From Pseudomonas sp. TNT3 (GTDB taxonomy: Bacteria > Pseudomonadota > Gammaproteobacteria > Pseudomonadales > Pseudomonadaceae): DNA of 64,000 nucleotides. The notes under the pieces were generated by a model that was given only the letters and a program-made list of their open reading frames with translations, did no database searches and was not told where the DNA came from. Position numbers and translations under genes: made by a program. Location of the stretch: contig NZ_WFGV02000012.1 in NCBI RefSeq assembly GCF_010095445.2, forward strand, positions 1-64,000. The letters run 5' to 3'. Positions 9,004 to 17,691 of this stretch are shown piece by piece. Positions within the stretch are counted from its first letter, which is position 1; the number at the start of each line of letters is the position of its first letter.

Positions 9004-9522
9004 CTAGGCAGCCTTGGGTTGAAATTTCATCGCCAGACCGTTCATGCAGTAGCGCAATCCGGTCGGTGTTGGCCCGTCGTCGAAGACATGGCCCAGATGC
9101 CCGCCACACCGCCTGCAGTGCACTTCTTCGCGCAGCACCCCGAAGGAGCGGTCCTGACGGGTGGCCACGGCCTTGTCCAGCGGAGCCCAGAAGCTTGGCC
9201 AACCGGTACGGCTGTCGAACTTGGTCGCAGAAGAAAACAGCGCCAGATCACAACCGGCACAGGTGAACGTACCGTCGCGATGTTCGTTGTTGAGCGCGCT
9301 GCTGTAGGCCCGTTCGGTGCCTTCCTCGCGGAGGATGTCGTACTGCTCGTCGCTGAGCAGAGCATGCCATTCGCTGTCACTGTGGGTCACTTCGAAGGCC
9401 TCTGCGGCACTGGCCTCGCTGATCAGCGCGGAACCTGCGGTAAATTTTGGCAATACGCCGATGGCCAGGGCTGCAATCCCCAGCCCGCCGCTTGCCACAA
9501 GAAACTGCCGCCGTGAAAACAT
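9004..9522 (-). CDS. msrB: Exported peptide methionine-(R)-sulfoxide reductase
   Basis: 172 residues from ATG 9522 with a GGAG site. The N terminus MFSRRQFLVASGG carries a twin-arginine motif and a hydrophobic region, so export through the Tat route is likely. The MsrB domain has two zinc CxxC pairs (CAGC and CRRC), the GWPSF motif and catalytic C159 in RYCMNG. It reduces the R form of methionine sulfoxide and complements MsrA. It is the first gene of the msrB-msrA operon, divergent from a two-component system. Confidence 0.93.
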   Translation of the reverse strand: MFSRRQFLVASGGLGIAALAIGVLPKFTAGSALISEASAAEAFEVTHSDSEWHALLSDEQYDILREEGTERAYSSALNNEHRDGTFTCAGCDLALFSSATKFDSRTGWPSFWAPLDKAVATRQDRSFGVLREEVHCRRCGGHLGHVFDDGPTPTGLRYCMNGLAMKFQPKAA

Positions 9523-9537
9523 GGTCGTCTCCAAAAT

Positions 9538-9573
9538 CCAGCCTGTCCGAAAATGCCAGCCGGTCCAAAAATG
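9538..9573. repeat. Two tandem copies of an 18-base unit upstream of msrB
   Basis: Copies at 9538-9555 and 9556-9573 match at 16 of 18 positions (CCAGCC-T/G-GTCC-G/A-AAAATG). They lie in the untranslated leader immediately before msrB, between it and the divergent response regulator gene. A tandem pair here is a natural candidate for a response-regulator operator, though simple slippage duplication is the alternative. Confidence 0.6.
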
Positions 9574-9706
9574 AGGGTGCCTTTGATGGAACACAGCCTA
9601 GGCTTGGGTTGATCGCCAAATCCTCACGCGGAGTTAAACAATTCGTGATAACTCGGCCATGGAAAAACCCGCACACTGTGTGCATTGCGCTGAAGGATTG
9701 AGCTTG

Positions 9707-10423
9707 ATGGAACAGACCAAACGCGTCCTCGTGGTCGAGGACGACCTGCATATCGCCGACCTTATCTGCCTGCATCTTCGCGATGAGCAGTTCGAGGTGG
9801 TGCACTGCGCCGACGGCGACGAAGGCATGCGCCTGTTGCAGCAAGGCAACTGGGACGCACTGGTCCTGGACCTGATGTTGCCGGGGGTCGACGGTCTGGA
9901 AATCTGCCGTCGCGCCCGGGCCATGGCCCGCTATACGCCGATCATCATCACCAGCGCCCGTTCGAGCGAAATGCACCGGATCCTGGGGCTCGAACTGGGC
10001 GCCGACGACTACCTGGCCAAGCCGTTTTCCATGCTCGAACTGGTGGCTCGGGTCAAAGCCCTGTTGCGACGGGTCGATGCCATGGCCCGCAACCTGAAAA
10101 TGGATGCCGGCAGCCTGACCCTCGACGGTCTCACCATTGATCCGATCACTCGCGACGTGTCCCTCGAGGGTCGCCGCCTCGACCTCACGCCAAGGGAGTT
10201 CGACTTGCTGTACTTCTTCGCCCGCCAGCCGGGCAAGGTGTTCTCGCGCATGGACTTGCTCAACGCCGTCTGGGGCTACAGCCACGAAGGCTACGAGCAC
10301 ACCGTCAATACCCACATCAACCGCCTGCGGGCGAAGATCGAAACCGATCCGACGCAACCGGCGCGCATCCTCACGGTGTGGGGCCGCGGCTATAAATTCG
10401 CGGCCAGGGAGGAACGCTCGTGA
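9707..10423 (+). CDS. OmpR-family response regulator divergent from msrBA
   Basis: 238 residues from ATG 9707 (AAGGA site upstream). The receiver domain has E11-D12-D13, phosphorylated D55 in VLDLMLPG and the KPF lysine near residue 105, followed by a winged helix ending in RILTVWGRGYKF. It overlaps the kinase gene start by four bases, so the pair is co-translated. Its divergence from the exported Msr genes recalls the HprSR/msrPQ arrangement of E. coli, so control of periplasmic methionine repair is a reasonable inference. Confidence 0.9.
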   Translation: MEQTKRVLVVEDDLHIADLICLHLRDEQFEVVHCADGDEGMRLLQQGNWDALVLDLMLPGVDGLEICRRARAMARYTPIIITSARSSEMHRILGLELGADDYLAKPFSMLELVARVKALLRRVDAMARNLKMDAGSLTLDGLTIDPITRDVSLEGRRLDLTPREFDLLYFFARQPGKVFSRMDLLNAVWGYSHEGYEHTVNTHINRLRAKIETDPTQPARILTVWGRGYKFAAREERS

Positions 10424-11940
10424 GGCTGACCCTGACACAACGGTTGTCACTGGTGTTCGCGGTGCTGTTGCTGGTGTGCTGTGGTACGTCGGCGTGGATG
10501 CAGGTGCGCTCCAACCAGATGCATGAACAGGAAGTGGTGCAAGGGCTTTCCCGGGATCTGGCACAACACATCGCCAACGACACGGTACTGATGGACACCC
10601 AGGGCCTGATGCCAGACGCCGTGCGCAGCCTCTTCAGCCAGTTGATGCTGGTCAACCCGAGCGTCGAGGTGTACTTGCTGGATACCCAGGGGCGGATTGT
10701 CGGAAGTGCTGCGCCCGAGGGACGGATTCGCCGCGAGCAGGTGGATCTGGCGCCGATTCAACGCCTGCTCAAAGGGGATGCGCTGCCCATTCTCGGCGAC
10801 GACCCACGCAGTACCGAAGCACGCAAAGTGTTCAGCGCCGCGCCGTTGAAGGTCAACGGCAAACCGGCGGGTTATCTGTACGTGGTCTTGCTTGGCGAGG
10901 AGCACGACCGCTTCGCCGAACGGGGCGCCACCAGCGCTGCGCTCAATACCGCACTGCTGTCCATCGGATTGGTCGCGTTGCTGTGCCTGATCGCCGGCCT
11001 CACGGCGTTTGCCCTGATCACCCGGCCTTTGCGTCGCCTGACCGAAACCGTCAGCCAGTTCGACATCGACGGCGTCCCGGTCATACCCACTGAACCCATC
11101 CCTGTGGAAAAAGCGGCGAGCCACGATGAAATTGCCGTACTCGACGCAGCCTTCCGCCAGATGCAGGCACGTCTGAGTGAACAATGGCGCTCGCTGACCC
11201 GTCAGGATCAGGAACGTCGGGAGCTGGTGGCGAACATTTCCCACGATCTGCGCACGCCTCTGGCCTCGCTGCACGGTTACCTGGAAACCCTTTCCCTCAA
11301 GGACGCCACCTTGTCCGCCGCCGATCGCCGTCGTTACCTGGGGATTGCGCTGGATCAAAGCCGCAAGGTCGGCGGGCTGGCGCAGTCACTGCTGGAACTG
11401 GTGCGGCTCGAACATGGGTTTGTGCAGCCGGTGCTGGAGCGCTTCTCACTGACCGATCTGGTGCAGGACATTTTCCAGAAATTCGAACTGACGGCCGAAG
11501 CCCGGCAAGTGCAACTCAAGGCGAGCTTCGCACCCACTGTGTCTGGCGTGTTCGCCGACCTGGGGCTGATCGAGCGTGTGCTCACCAACCTGTTCGACAA
11601 CGCCCTGCGTCACACCCCCCTCGGCGGAACCATCGGCATCAGCCTGGTCCCCCAAGGCAGGTTCGTTGAAATCACCATCAGCGACAGCGGGCCGGGCATC
11701 CCGGCGGAACTGCGCGAAGGCTTGTTTCTGCGGCCGTTCAATATTGGTGGCGCACGGCGTGATGGAGGATTGGGGTTGCGCATCGTGCAGCGGATCCTGC
11801 AGTTGCATGGCCGGGAAGTTCGTTTGGTGGATGTCGTGGGGCAAGGCGCTACGTTCGTCTTTTCATTGCCTATCGATGAAGAAACCGCGATGGCGCTGGC
11901 GGTGCGGTCGATGAACCTGAATACACCGGGGCAGGCCTGA
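10420..11940 (+). CDS. Membrane sensor histidine kinase
   Basis: 506 residues starting at GTG 10420, inside the stop region of the response regulator (GTGA). It has an N-terminal membrane helix, a periplasmic sensor region (about 35-170), a second membrane helix (about 172-200), a HAMP linker, a HisKA domain with phospho-accepting H275 in NISHDLRTPL, and an ATPase domain with LFDNALRHTP (N box), SDSGPGIP and GGLGLRIV boxes. All catalytic motifs are intact. The partner is the regulator upstream. Confidence 0.92.
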   Translation: MRLTLTQRLSLVFAVLLLVCCGTSAWMQVRSNQMHEQEVVQGLSRDLAQHIANDTVLMDTQGLMPDAVRSLFSQLMLVNPSVEVYLLDTQGRIVGSAAPEGRIRREQVDLAPIQRLLKGDALPILGDDPRSTEARKVFSAAPLKVNGKPAGYLYVVLLGEEHDRFAERGATSAALNTALLSIGLVALLCLIAGLTAFALITRPLRRLTETVSQFDIDGVPVIPTEPIPVEKAASHDEIAVLDAAFRQMQARLSEQWRSLTRQDQERRELVANISHDLRTPLASLHGYLETLSLKDATLSAADRRRYLGIALDQSRKVGGLAQSLLELVRLEHGFVQPVLERFSLTDLVQDIFQKFELTAEARQVQLKASFAPTVSGVFADLGLIERVLTNLFDNALRHTPLGGTIGISLVPQGRFVEITISDSGPGIPAELREGLFLRPFNIGGARRDGGLGLRIVQRILQLHGREVRLVDVVGQGATFVFSLPIDEETAMALAVRSMNLNTPGQA

Positions 11941-11955
11941 GAGACCGTGGCGCCT

Positions 11956-12159
11956 GCATCGCGGGCAAGCCACGCTCCCACAGGGATTATCAGTGCACTC
12001 AGTATTTGGAGATGGCCAGATAAAGTGTGGGAGCTGGCTTGCCGGCGATGGCGGAGGGTCAGTCAGATTGTTATGGCTGGAAGACCATCGCTAGCAGGCT
12101 AGCTCCTACAGGAAGACATGCGTGCGGCCCCCTGTGGGAGCTGGCTTGCCAGCGATAGC
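11956..12159. repeat. Cluster of four REP palindromes (two inverted pairs)
   Basis: Four REP units at about 11956-11985, 12026-12052, 12084-12112 and 12131-12159 alternate in orientation. They share the core GTGGGAGC..GCTTGC..GCGAT or its complement. They fill the gap between the kinase stop and the convergent aldolase stop and may also serve as a transcription end for both. Confidence 0.85.
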
Positions 12160-12186
12160 GCCAGCCCGATCACAGAAAAACCCGGA

Positions 12187-12942
12187 TCAGTCCCGATACC
12201 CCGGAGCCACGCGATCCAGCATTCGGATCAACGCTGCCCACGCCAACTGCATTGCATCCGGGTCGTTCAACTGACCCTCCTCCAGCGGCCGCCCTGGATC
12301 ATTGAACTGACGTTCGGTATGCGCGCACACCTCTGGCGACGGCATAATTACCTCGCCGGCAGCCTGGGCCGCCAGCTGGATTTCACAGGCTTTTTCCAGG
12401 TAATACATGCGCAAGAACGCCTGGCTCACGGTTTCGCCTACTGTCAGCAAACCATGGTTGCGCAACATCAACACCGTCTTGTCACCCAGGTCCTGCACCA
12501 GGCGCTGTTGCTCGCTCATGTCCAGCGCCACGCCTTCATAGTCGTGGTAAGCCACCCGACCGTAAAACTCCATGGAGATCTGGTTCACCGGCAAAAGCCC
12601 GCACTTCAGCGCCGCGACCGCGCACCCCGCCTTGGTATGCGTGTGCAGCACGCACTGGGCGTCTTCACGGGCACCGTGAATGGCGCTGTGAATGACAAAG
12701 CCCGCCGGATTGACCGGATAAGGACTGGCCTCGACCGCACGACCTTCGAGGTCGATCTTGACCAGGTTCGACGCGGTAATCTCATCGAACATCAAACCAT
12801 AGGGATTAATCAGAAAATGATGTTCAGGCCCCGGCAGGCGCACCGAGATGTGCGTGAAGATCAGATCGCTCATGCGAAAATGCGCGATCAACCGATAACA
12901 GGCTGCCAACTCTTCACGTAAACGTTGTTCCATCGGGTTCAT
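12187..12942 (-). CDS. Class II aldolase/adducin-family protein
   Basis: 251 residues from ATG 12942, which overlaps the CobW-like stop as ATGA. The zinc-site histidines are visible in VLHTHTKAG and the later RNHGLL, with the SNLVKIDLEG and NPAGFVIHSAIHG blocks common to the family. Class II aldolases cleave or epimerise sugar phosphates or related hydroxy-oxo acids using a divalent metal. The substrate is not evident. It is the last gene of an operon with the GTPase and amidohydrolase, so it probably handles a product of that pathway. Confidence 0.85.
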   Translation of the reverse strand: MNPMEQRLREELAACYRLIAHFRMSDLIFTHISVRLPGPEHHFLINPYGLMFDEITASNLVKIDLEGRAVEASPYPVNPAGFVIHSAIHGAREDAQCVLHTHTKAGCAVAALKCGLLPVNQISMEFYGRVAYHDYEGVALDMSEQQRLVQDLGDKTVLMLRNHGLLTVGETVSQAFLRMYYLEKACEIQLAAQAAGEVIMPSPEVCAHTERQFNDPGRPLEEGQLNDPDAMQLAWAALIRMLDRVAPGYRD

Positions 12943-13889
12943 GTCAGCGCTTCCTCCGTCACTTTGCAAGCCTCCAGTCCTTGCCCCAACGCTTCCCAGC
13001 CGTCAAAGCCACGACGAGCAATAAACACCAATCGGGAACCGCTGGCCAGTGCCTCGTCGGTAGCCGGCAAGAACTGACTGCGGGTGCCAACGTGCTGCAG
13101 CCAGTGCGCCTTGCCGCCCTGCGCCAGCAACAACAGCCCCTTTACGCGGAAGACATCGCCCGGCAAGGCGTGCAGCCAACCGCGCAAACGTTCGACATCA
13201 AGCCCGGTGGAATCCTGCCACAGCCAGCTGCTGAACATTTCGCCGTGATCGTCCGCCGACACCCGTGTCATCGGTTTTTGCGCACGGGGTTCAAGATCCA
13301 GATCGGTGTCCAGCCACAGCGCATCCGGCAGCTCAGCCTGAACACATTCGTGCACCCGTGTGCGGACGCCAAGCGCATCGCGCAGTGCCTGCAACTGCGT
13401 GTCGTCCACCAGATCGGTCTTGTTCAACAGCAGCAGGTCGGCGGCAGCGACTTGTGCCCTGGCCAGTCGTGCGTACTCGCCTTCGAGTTGCAGGTGGCGG
13501 GTCGCGTCAACGACGGTGATCACCATGTCCAGTTGCATCTGGCTGCGCAGTTGCGGGTACGCCAGGGTTTGCACGATGCGCTGCGGATCGGACACGCCGC
13601 TGCACTCGATGACAATGCGCTCAAGCCGAGGCTGCAGTTGCGCCAGGCTCGCCAGTTGCGCCAGAAGATCCTCCTGAACCGTGCAGCAAATGCAGCCGTT
13701 TTGCAGGCTGTACACCGCGTCGGTGACTTCGGAAACAATGGCTGCATCGATGTTCAGCTCGCCGAAATCGTTGACGATCACCGCCAGCCGACTGCCTTCC
13801 GCACGGCGCACCATGCGGTTGAGCAAGGTGGTTTTACCCGCGCCGAGGAAACCCGAAACCACCGTGACTGCAATGCGTGGAACGTCCAT
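12939..13889 (-). CDS. CobW/P47K-type GTPase, probable metallochaperone
   Basis: 316 residues from ATG 13889 (a GTG three bases earlier is possible). The N-terminal G domain shows the P-loop GFLGAGKTT, the metal-binding CICC motif near residue 65, ECSGVSDP and the NKTD guanine-specificity motif; the C-terminal half is the CobW-C-like domain. Such GTPases load zinc, cobalt or iron into partner enzymes. It overlaps the amidohydrolase upstream and the aldolase downstream by a few bases, both metal-dependent families, so one of them is the likely client. Confidence 0.88.
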   Translation of the reverse strand: MDVPRIAVTVVSGFLGAGKTTLLNRMVRRAEGSRLAVIVNDFGELNIDAAIVSEVTDAVYSLQNGCICCTVQEDLLAQLASLAQLQPRLERIVIECSGVSDPQRIVQTLAYPQLRSQMQLDMVITVVDATRHLQLEGEYARLARAQVAAADLLLLNKTDLVDDTQLQALRDALGVRTRVHECVQAELPDALWLDTDLDLEPRAQKPMTRVSADDHGEMFSSWLWQDSTGLDVERLRGWLHALPGDVFRVKGLLLLAQGGKAHWLQHVGTRSQFLPATDEALASGSRLVFIARRGFDGWEALGQGLEACKVTEEALT

Positions 13890-15634
13890 CACGCCTTACC
13901 CTCCAGCACGGGCGGCTCACCCTGCCAGACCGCTTTCAGCCCAGCCGGTGCCAGTGTCGAATGACGGTCGTAGACCAACTGCCCTTCCACAAAGGTCAGC
14001 AGCACGTTGGTGCGGTGGATGTAGTTGCGCGCAGGTTCGGCGAACAGGTCGCGGTCGATCACGATCAGGTCTGCGGACTTGCCGACTTGCAGACTGCCCG
14101 TCATGTGCTCCAGGCCCATGGCCACGGCGCCGTTGGAGGTGATCACGTTCAAGGCCTGCTCGAGGCTGATGGGCTCGCCGAAGCACGCCGGATCATCGTT
14201 CCATGGGTTCTGGCGGGTGACCATGGTTTCCAGCGCCAGCCACGGGTCGATGGACGCCACCGGCCAATCGGTGCCCATCACCGCGGTGCCGCCCGCCTCG
14301 AGGACGCCTTTGAAATCGTAGATGCGCTTGAGCCGCTCCTGACCGTAGCCCGAACGTGCACCGCTGGCGAACGGCGTCGGGTACCAGGCGGCCGGGGAAA
14401 ACTCGGCAATGACGTTCAGTTCCTTGAAGCGCGGCAGGTTGCCCGGGTGCAGCAACGTGCTGTGTGCGCATTGATGACGCACGCCGCTGAAACCATTGCG
14501 ACGGCGGGCCTCGGCGACTGCATCGAGGAACACATCGGACGCGCCGTCGCCGGTGCAGTGGGCAATCACCCGGATGCCCTTGCTGTCCATGTCCACCACC
14601 ATGTCGGTGATGTGTTCAGGGGTCAGGTTGAGCTTGCCGCGCCAGCTCTTCTCTTGTGGCCAGGGTGTCAGCAGGTAGGACGATTTCGGCTCCACCGTGC
14701 CGTCGAAATGGAACTTCACTGCGTTCGCACTCAGGCGCGCGCTGCGGTAGTAGTGACGTTCACCACTGAGCAATTCCCAGCGACGACGCACGGGGAAAAT
14801 ATCGTCCTGCCAACTGATTGCCGCCTCGATGCGAACCGTCAGTTCACCGCTGTCGTCGAGCTCTTTCAGCGCTTGCAAACGCTGCTCGCATACGTGCACG
14901 TACTTGCTCGCCGTCACCCCGCGCGAACTCTGGAAATGCACGCCGTCGCGGTAGGCGCGACGCAGCACGCTGACCGGCGTAGGCGGCATGGCGGCATGGA
15001 TCATTGCGTAGGCACCGTCGATCATCAGGCCGGTGGGTTCGCCGCTCAGTTCGTCACGCTCCAGATAGCCGTTGCGCGGGTCGGCGGTATGACGATCGAT
15101 GCCGGCCAGTTCCAGGGCCTTGGAGTTCACCATCATGGTGCCCCACATCCGGTCGAGCAGCGCGACCGGACGGTCCGGCATGACGCTGTCGAGCCACGCC
15201 CGGCCCGGAGTCAACCCGGCTTCGCGGAAGGTGTAGCGCACCCAGTACTGCCCATAGATCCAGCCATCGCCCGGATGGCTGTCGGCATAGGCCAGGATGC
15301 TTTCGCGCAGCTGTTCGGGCGTCGGGTCTTCGATGCCCACGTCCAGGTCATCGCTGTAGCGCGGGGCCAGTGCGAGGTCCGGGTGGGTGTGCATGTCGTG
15401 CAGGCCCGGCATGCAAAAGGCGCCCTGCAGGTCATGCAGGACGGTGTTCGGGCCCTTGAACGTTTCCAGTTCCCCAAGGCTGGCGACACCGATCAACTTG
15501 CCGTCGCGAATGGCCACGGCCTCGGCCCACGGGTTCGCCGGATCCTGGGTATAGATGCGACCGTTACCGAGGATCAGATCGGCGTATGTCCCTTGTGCGG
15601 AATGGGTCGAGGTAAAGTTGTCGGACTCAGCCAC
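13889..15634 (-). CDS. Amidohydrolase (YtcJ-like, amidohydrolase 3 family)
   Basis: 581 residues from GTG 15634, preferred over GTG 15643 because an AAGG site is correctly spaced for the later one. The metal-binding HxH is in GLHDMHTHPD, with further conserved RVIAHCTGDGA, VRHQCAHS and MGTDWP blocks, matching the long YtcJ-type exoenzyme-like amidohydrolases. It should hydrolyse a C-N bond of an amide or cyclic amide. The stop overlaps the CobW start. Genomic company with an AruI-like enzyme and a polyamine-type importer hints at a nitrogen-rich substrate. Confidence 0.85.
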   Translation of the reverse strand: MAESDNFTSTHSAQGTYADLILGNGRIYTQDPANPWAEAVAIRDGKLIGVASLGELETFKGPNTVLHDLQGAFCMPGLHDMHTHPDLALAPRYSDDLDVGIEDPTPEQLRESILAYADSHPGDGWIYGQYWVRYTFREAGLTPGRAWLDSVMPDRPVALLDRMWGTMMVNSKALELAGIDRHTADPRNGYLERDELSGEPTGLMIDGAYAMIHAAMPPTPVSVLRRAYRDGVHFQSSRGVTASKYVHVCEQRLQALKELDDSGELTVRIEAAISWQDDIFPVRRRWELLSGERHYYRSARLSANAVKFHFDGTVEPKSSYLLTPWPQEKSWRGKLNLTPEHITDMVVDMDSKGIRVIAHCTGDGASDVFLDAVAEARRRNGFSGVRHQCAHSTLLHPGNLPRFKELNVIAEFSPAAWYPTPFASGARSGYGQERLKRIYDFKGVLEAGGTAVMGTDWPVASIDPWLALETMVTRQNPWNDDPACFGEPISLEQALNVITSNGAVAMGLEHMTGSLQVGKSADLIVIDRDLFAEPARNYIHRTNVLLTFVEGQLVYDRHSTLAPAGLKAVWQGEPPVLEGKA

Positions 15635-15731
15635 GTAAGCCACCTTTCAGTTCAGTGCGATAGAAAAGTCCCGCGCGCTCGGCGCTTCGAGGACCTGGAA
15701 ATTCTTGTTTTTGTCGCCAGTAACGCGCGGC

Positions 15732-17336
15732 CTACTCCGCCAGAAACGCCGCAGCGTCCAGCTCGACCATCACCGGTTCATCGCAGTGCCCGAGCTGACC
15801 CAGCAACTCGCGAAGGGCGTGCAGATTGGTCACCCGGTGATGGGCCACATGGCAGCTGCGTGCCAGGGCTTCGAAGTCCGGCGTGAGAATGTCCACGCCC
15901 ACCAGCGGCACGTCTTTGGCGTTCATGTAGTCGCGGATTTCGGCGTAGCTGGCATTGTTCCAGAGCAACAGGATCACCCCGGCGCCCGCCTCTTTTGCTG
16001 CGATCAGTTCGGCGCTGGAAAACTGCAGTCCACCGTCACCCACCAATGCCACGACCGGGCGCGAGGGTTGCGCCAGCTTCGCGCCAATGGCGGCCGGCAA
16101 CGCGTAACCCAGGGTTCCGTAACCGGTGCCGGCGTTGAACCAACTGTTGGGTGTCGGGGCTCGATAACCCAACGCGCCCTGATACACCGGCTGAGTCGAA
16201 TCGCCGACAATCAACGGCTGCGGCAGGTGATCACGCACCGTGTCCAGCACCGTCTGCAGACAGCGTTGTTTCGGACTCCAGCCAGCGTGTTCCAGCGCAT
16301 TGACCTGGGCCACACGATTACCGGCCCACGCCTGATCAGCCTCTCTCTGCGAGAGTCGCGCCAACAGTGCACGCAACCCTTCCCCGGCATCCCCCAACAA
16401 GCCCACCTGCGCCGGTTGCACGCCCAGGATCTGCATCGGATCGATGTCCAGCCGAATCAGCGGCGCCTTGAACGCCAAGGGTCCAAGGCCGAAAAAGTCG
16501 TAATCGGTTTCCCCCAGTTCAGTGCCGATCGCCAGCACCACATCCGCCTCGGCGAACAGCTCGCGACCGTGTGCGGAGGACTGCACACCGTCGAGCAGCA
16601 AGGGATGCTCGGGCGCCAGCAAGCCACGGGCATTGGTGGTCAGCGCGACCGGGGCTTGCAACCGTTCAGCCAGCGAGGTCAGGGCAGCACTCGTTCGACG
16701 GGCGCCGCCACCCGCCAGAATCAATGGCCTGCGGGCGTGGTTGATCAGTTCGATCGCGGCGTCGATAGCCGAAGTGGCGGGCGCAGGCGCCGGGGGCAAG
16801 GCACGAGGACGCAGGTCCAGGCCATCGGCCGACATCTCCAGTACATCCAGAGGTATCTCGATGTGCACAGGACGTGGCCGCGTACAGCCAAACAGCGCAA
16901 AGGCACGGGCCAGGACTTCCGGCAGTTGATCCGGATGCTGCACGGTATGACTGAATGCACACACCCCGGCGACCATGGCGCGCTGATCGGGCAATTCATG
17001 CAGATGCCCATGACCCAGGCGCAAATGTTCGCGGCGATTGCAGGTGGAGATCACCAGCATCGGCACCGAGTCCGCATAGGCCTGACCCATGGCGGTCAGG
17101 ATATTGGTCATGCCCGGGCCGGTAATGATGAAGCACACACCGGGTTTGCCACTGGCACGGGCATAACCGTCCGCCATGAACCCGGCCCCTTGCTCATGAC
17201 GCGGGCTGACGTGCTTCACGCGACTGCCGTCCAGGCCACGATAAAGCTCGACGGTGTGCACGCCGGGGATGCCGAAGACAGTGTCAACGCCATAGCCTTC
17301 CAGCAACTGAACGAGCGCCTCGGCACAACGGGTCAT
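15732..17336 (-). CDS. Thiamine diphosphate enzyme, AruI-like 2-oxo acid decarboxylase
   Basis: 534 residues from ATG 17336 with an AGAGG site. It has the acetolactate-synthase-like fold: catalytic glutamate in RHEQGAGFMADGYAR, a central FAD/nucleotide-like domain, and the ThDP motif GDGGLQFS...WNNASY. Length and style resemble the 5-guanidino-2-oxopentanoate (2-ketoarginine) decarboxylase AruI and relatives, but several decarboxylases and lyases share these motifs. It is divergent from a LysR gene with a clear dyad between them and probably feeds the same pathway as the amidohydrolase operon downstream. Confidence 0.75.
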   Translation of the reverse strand: MTRCAEALVQLLEGYGVDTVFGIPGVHTVELYRGLDGSRVKHVSPRHEQGAGFMADGYARASGKPGVCFIITGPGMTNILTAMGQAYADSVPMLVISTCNRREHLRLGHGHLHELPDQRAMVAGVCAFSHTVQHPDQLPEVLARAFALFGCTRPRPVHIEIPLDVLEMSADGLDLRPRALPPAPAPATSAIDAAIELINHARRPLILAGGGARRTSAALTSLAERLQAPVALTTNARGLLAPEHPLLLDGVQSSAHGRELFAEADVVLAIGTELGETDYDFFGLGPLAFKAPLIRLDIDPMQILGVQPAQVGLLGDAGEGLRALLARLSQREADQAWAGNRVAQVNALEHAGWSPKQRCLQTVLDTVRDHLPQPLIVGDSTQPVYQGALGYRAPTPNSWFNAGTGYGTLGYALPAAIGAKLAQPSRPVVALVGDGGLQFSSAELIAAKEAGAGVILLLWNNASYAEIRDYMNAKDVPLVGVDILTPDFEALARSCHVAHHRVTNLHALRELLGQLGHCDEPVMVELDAAAFLAE

Positions 17337-17388
17337 GCAGCACCTCTTTGATAAGGGCCAGCGCGGCCCGATGACGAATGGGGCTAGT

Positions 17389-17414
17389 ATTGTTGAACCA
17401 ACCGATACAACAAT
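17389..17414. promoter_or_regulatory. Inverted repeat, candidate LysR operator
   Basis: ATTGTTG at 17389-17395 and CAACAAT at 17408-17414 form perfect 7-base arms around 12 bases. The dyad lies about 53-78 bases upstream of the ThDP enzyme start and contains the T-N11-A pattern expected for LysR-type proteins, and the LysR gene is divergent. Confidence 0.6.
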
Positions 17415-17493
17415 CGATTTTTTTTGGCCTGACTGTTCAATTTCCGTCACCATAAGTACAGTCACTGGCGGAATGCGACCTCAGGCAAACACA

Positions 17494-17634
17494 ACCCCCG
17501 TGGCGAGGGAGCTTGCTCCCGCTCGGCTGCGCAGCAGTCGCATAATGGGCTGTCCGAGGCGTGCCTGGCTCAACGCGGTGACTTTTTTGGGGCCGCTGCG
17601 CGCCCCAGCGGGAGTGAACTCCCTCGCCACAGGG
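17494..17634. repeat. REP pair of the GTGGCGAGGGAGC type
   Basis: Left arm from 17494 (CCCCCGTGGCGAGGGAGCTTG) and right arm ending 17634 (ACTCCCTCGCCACAGGGG) are inverted, with extra GC-rich complementarity inside. This is a second REP family, different from the GTGGGAGC type. It sits between the operator region and the LysR gene. Confidence 0.8.
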
Positions 17635-17691
17635 GACCGTGCTCAAATCATGAATGTCGGCCTGTTTCTTCAACTTTCAGCAGGATGATTT

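Noticed and set aside
11956..12159. Repeats considered as a possible CRISPR array
   Set aside because: Units alternate in orientation with unequal spacing and are REP palindromes; no cas genes are present.
13877..15886. Long open frame (669 codons) on the plus strand opposite the amidohydrolase
   Set aside because: It is a shadow of the GC-rich coding strand opposite; no recognisable motifs and no sensible start.
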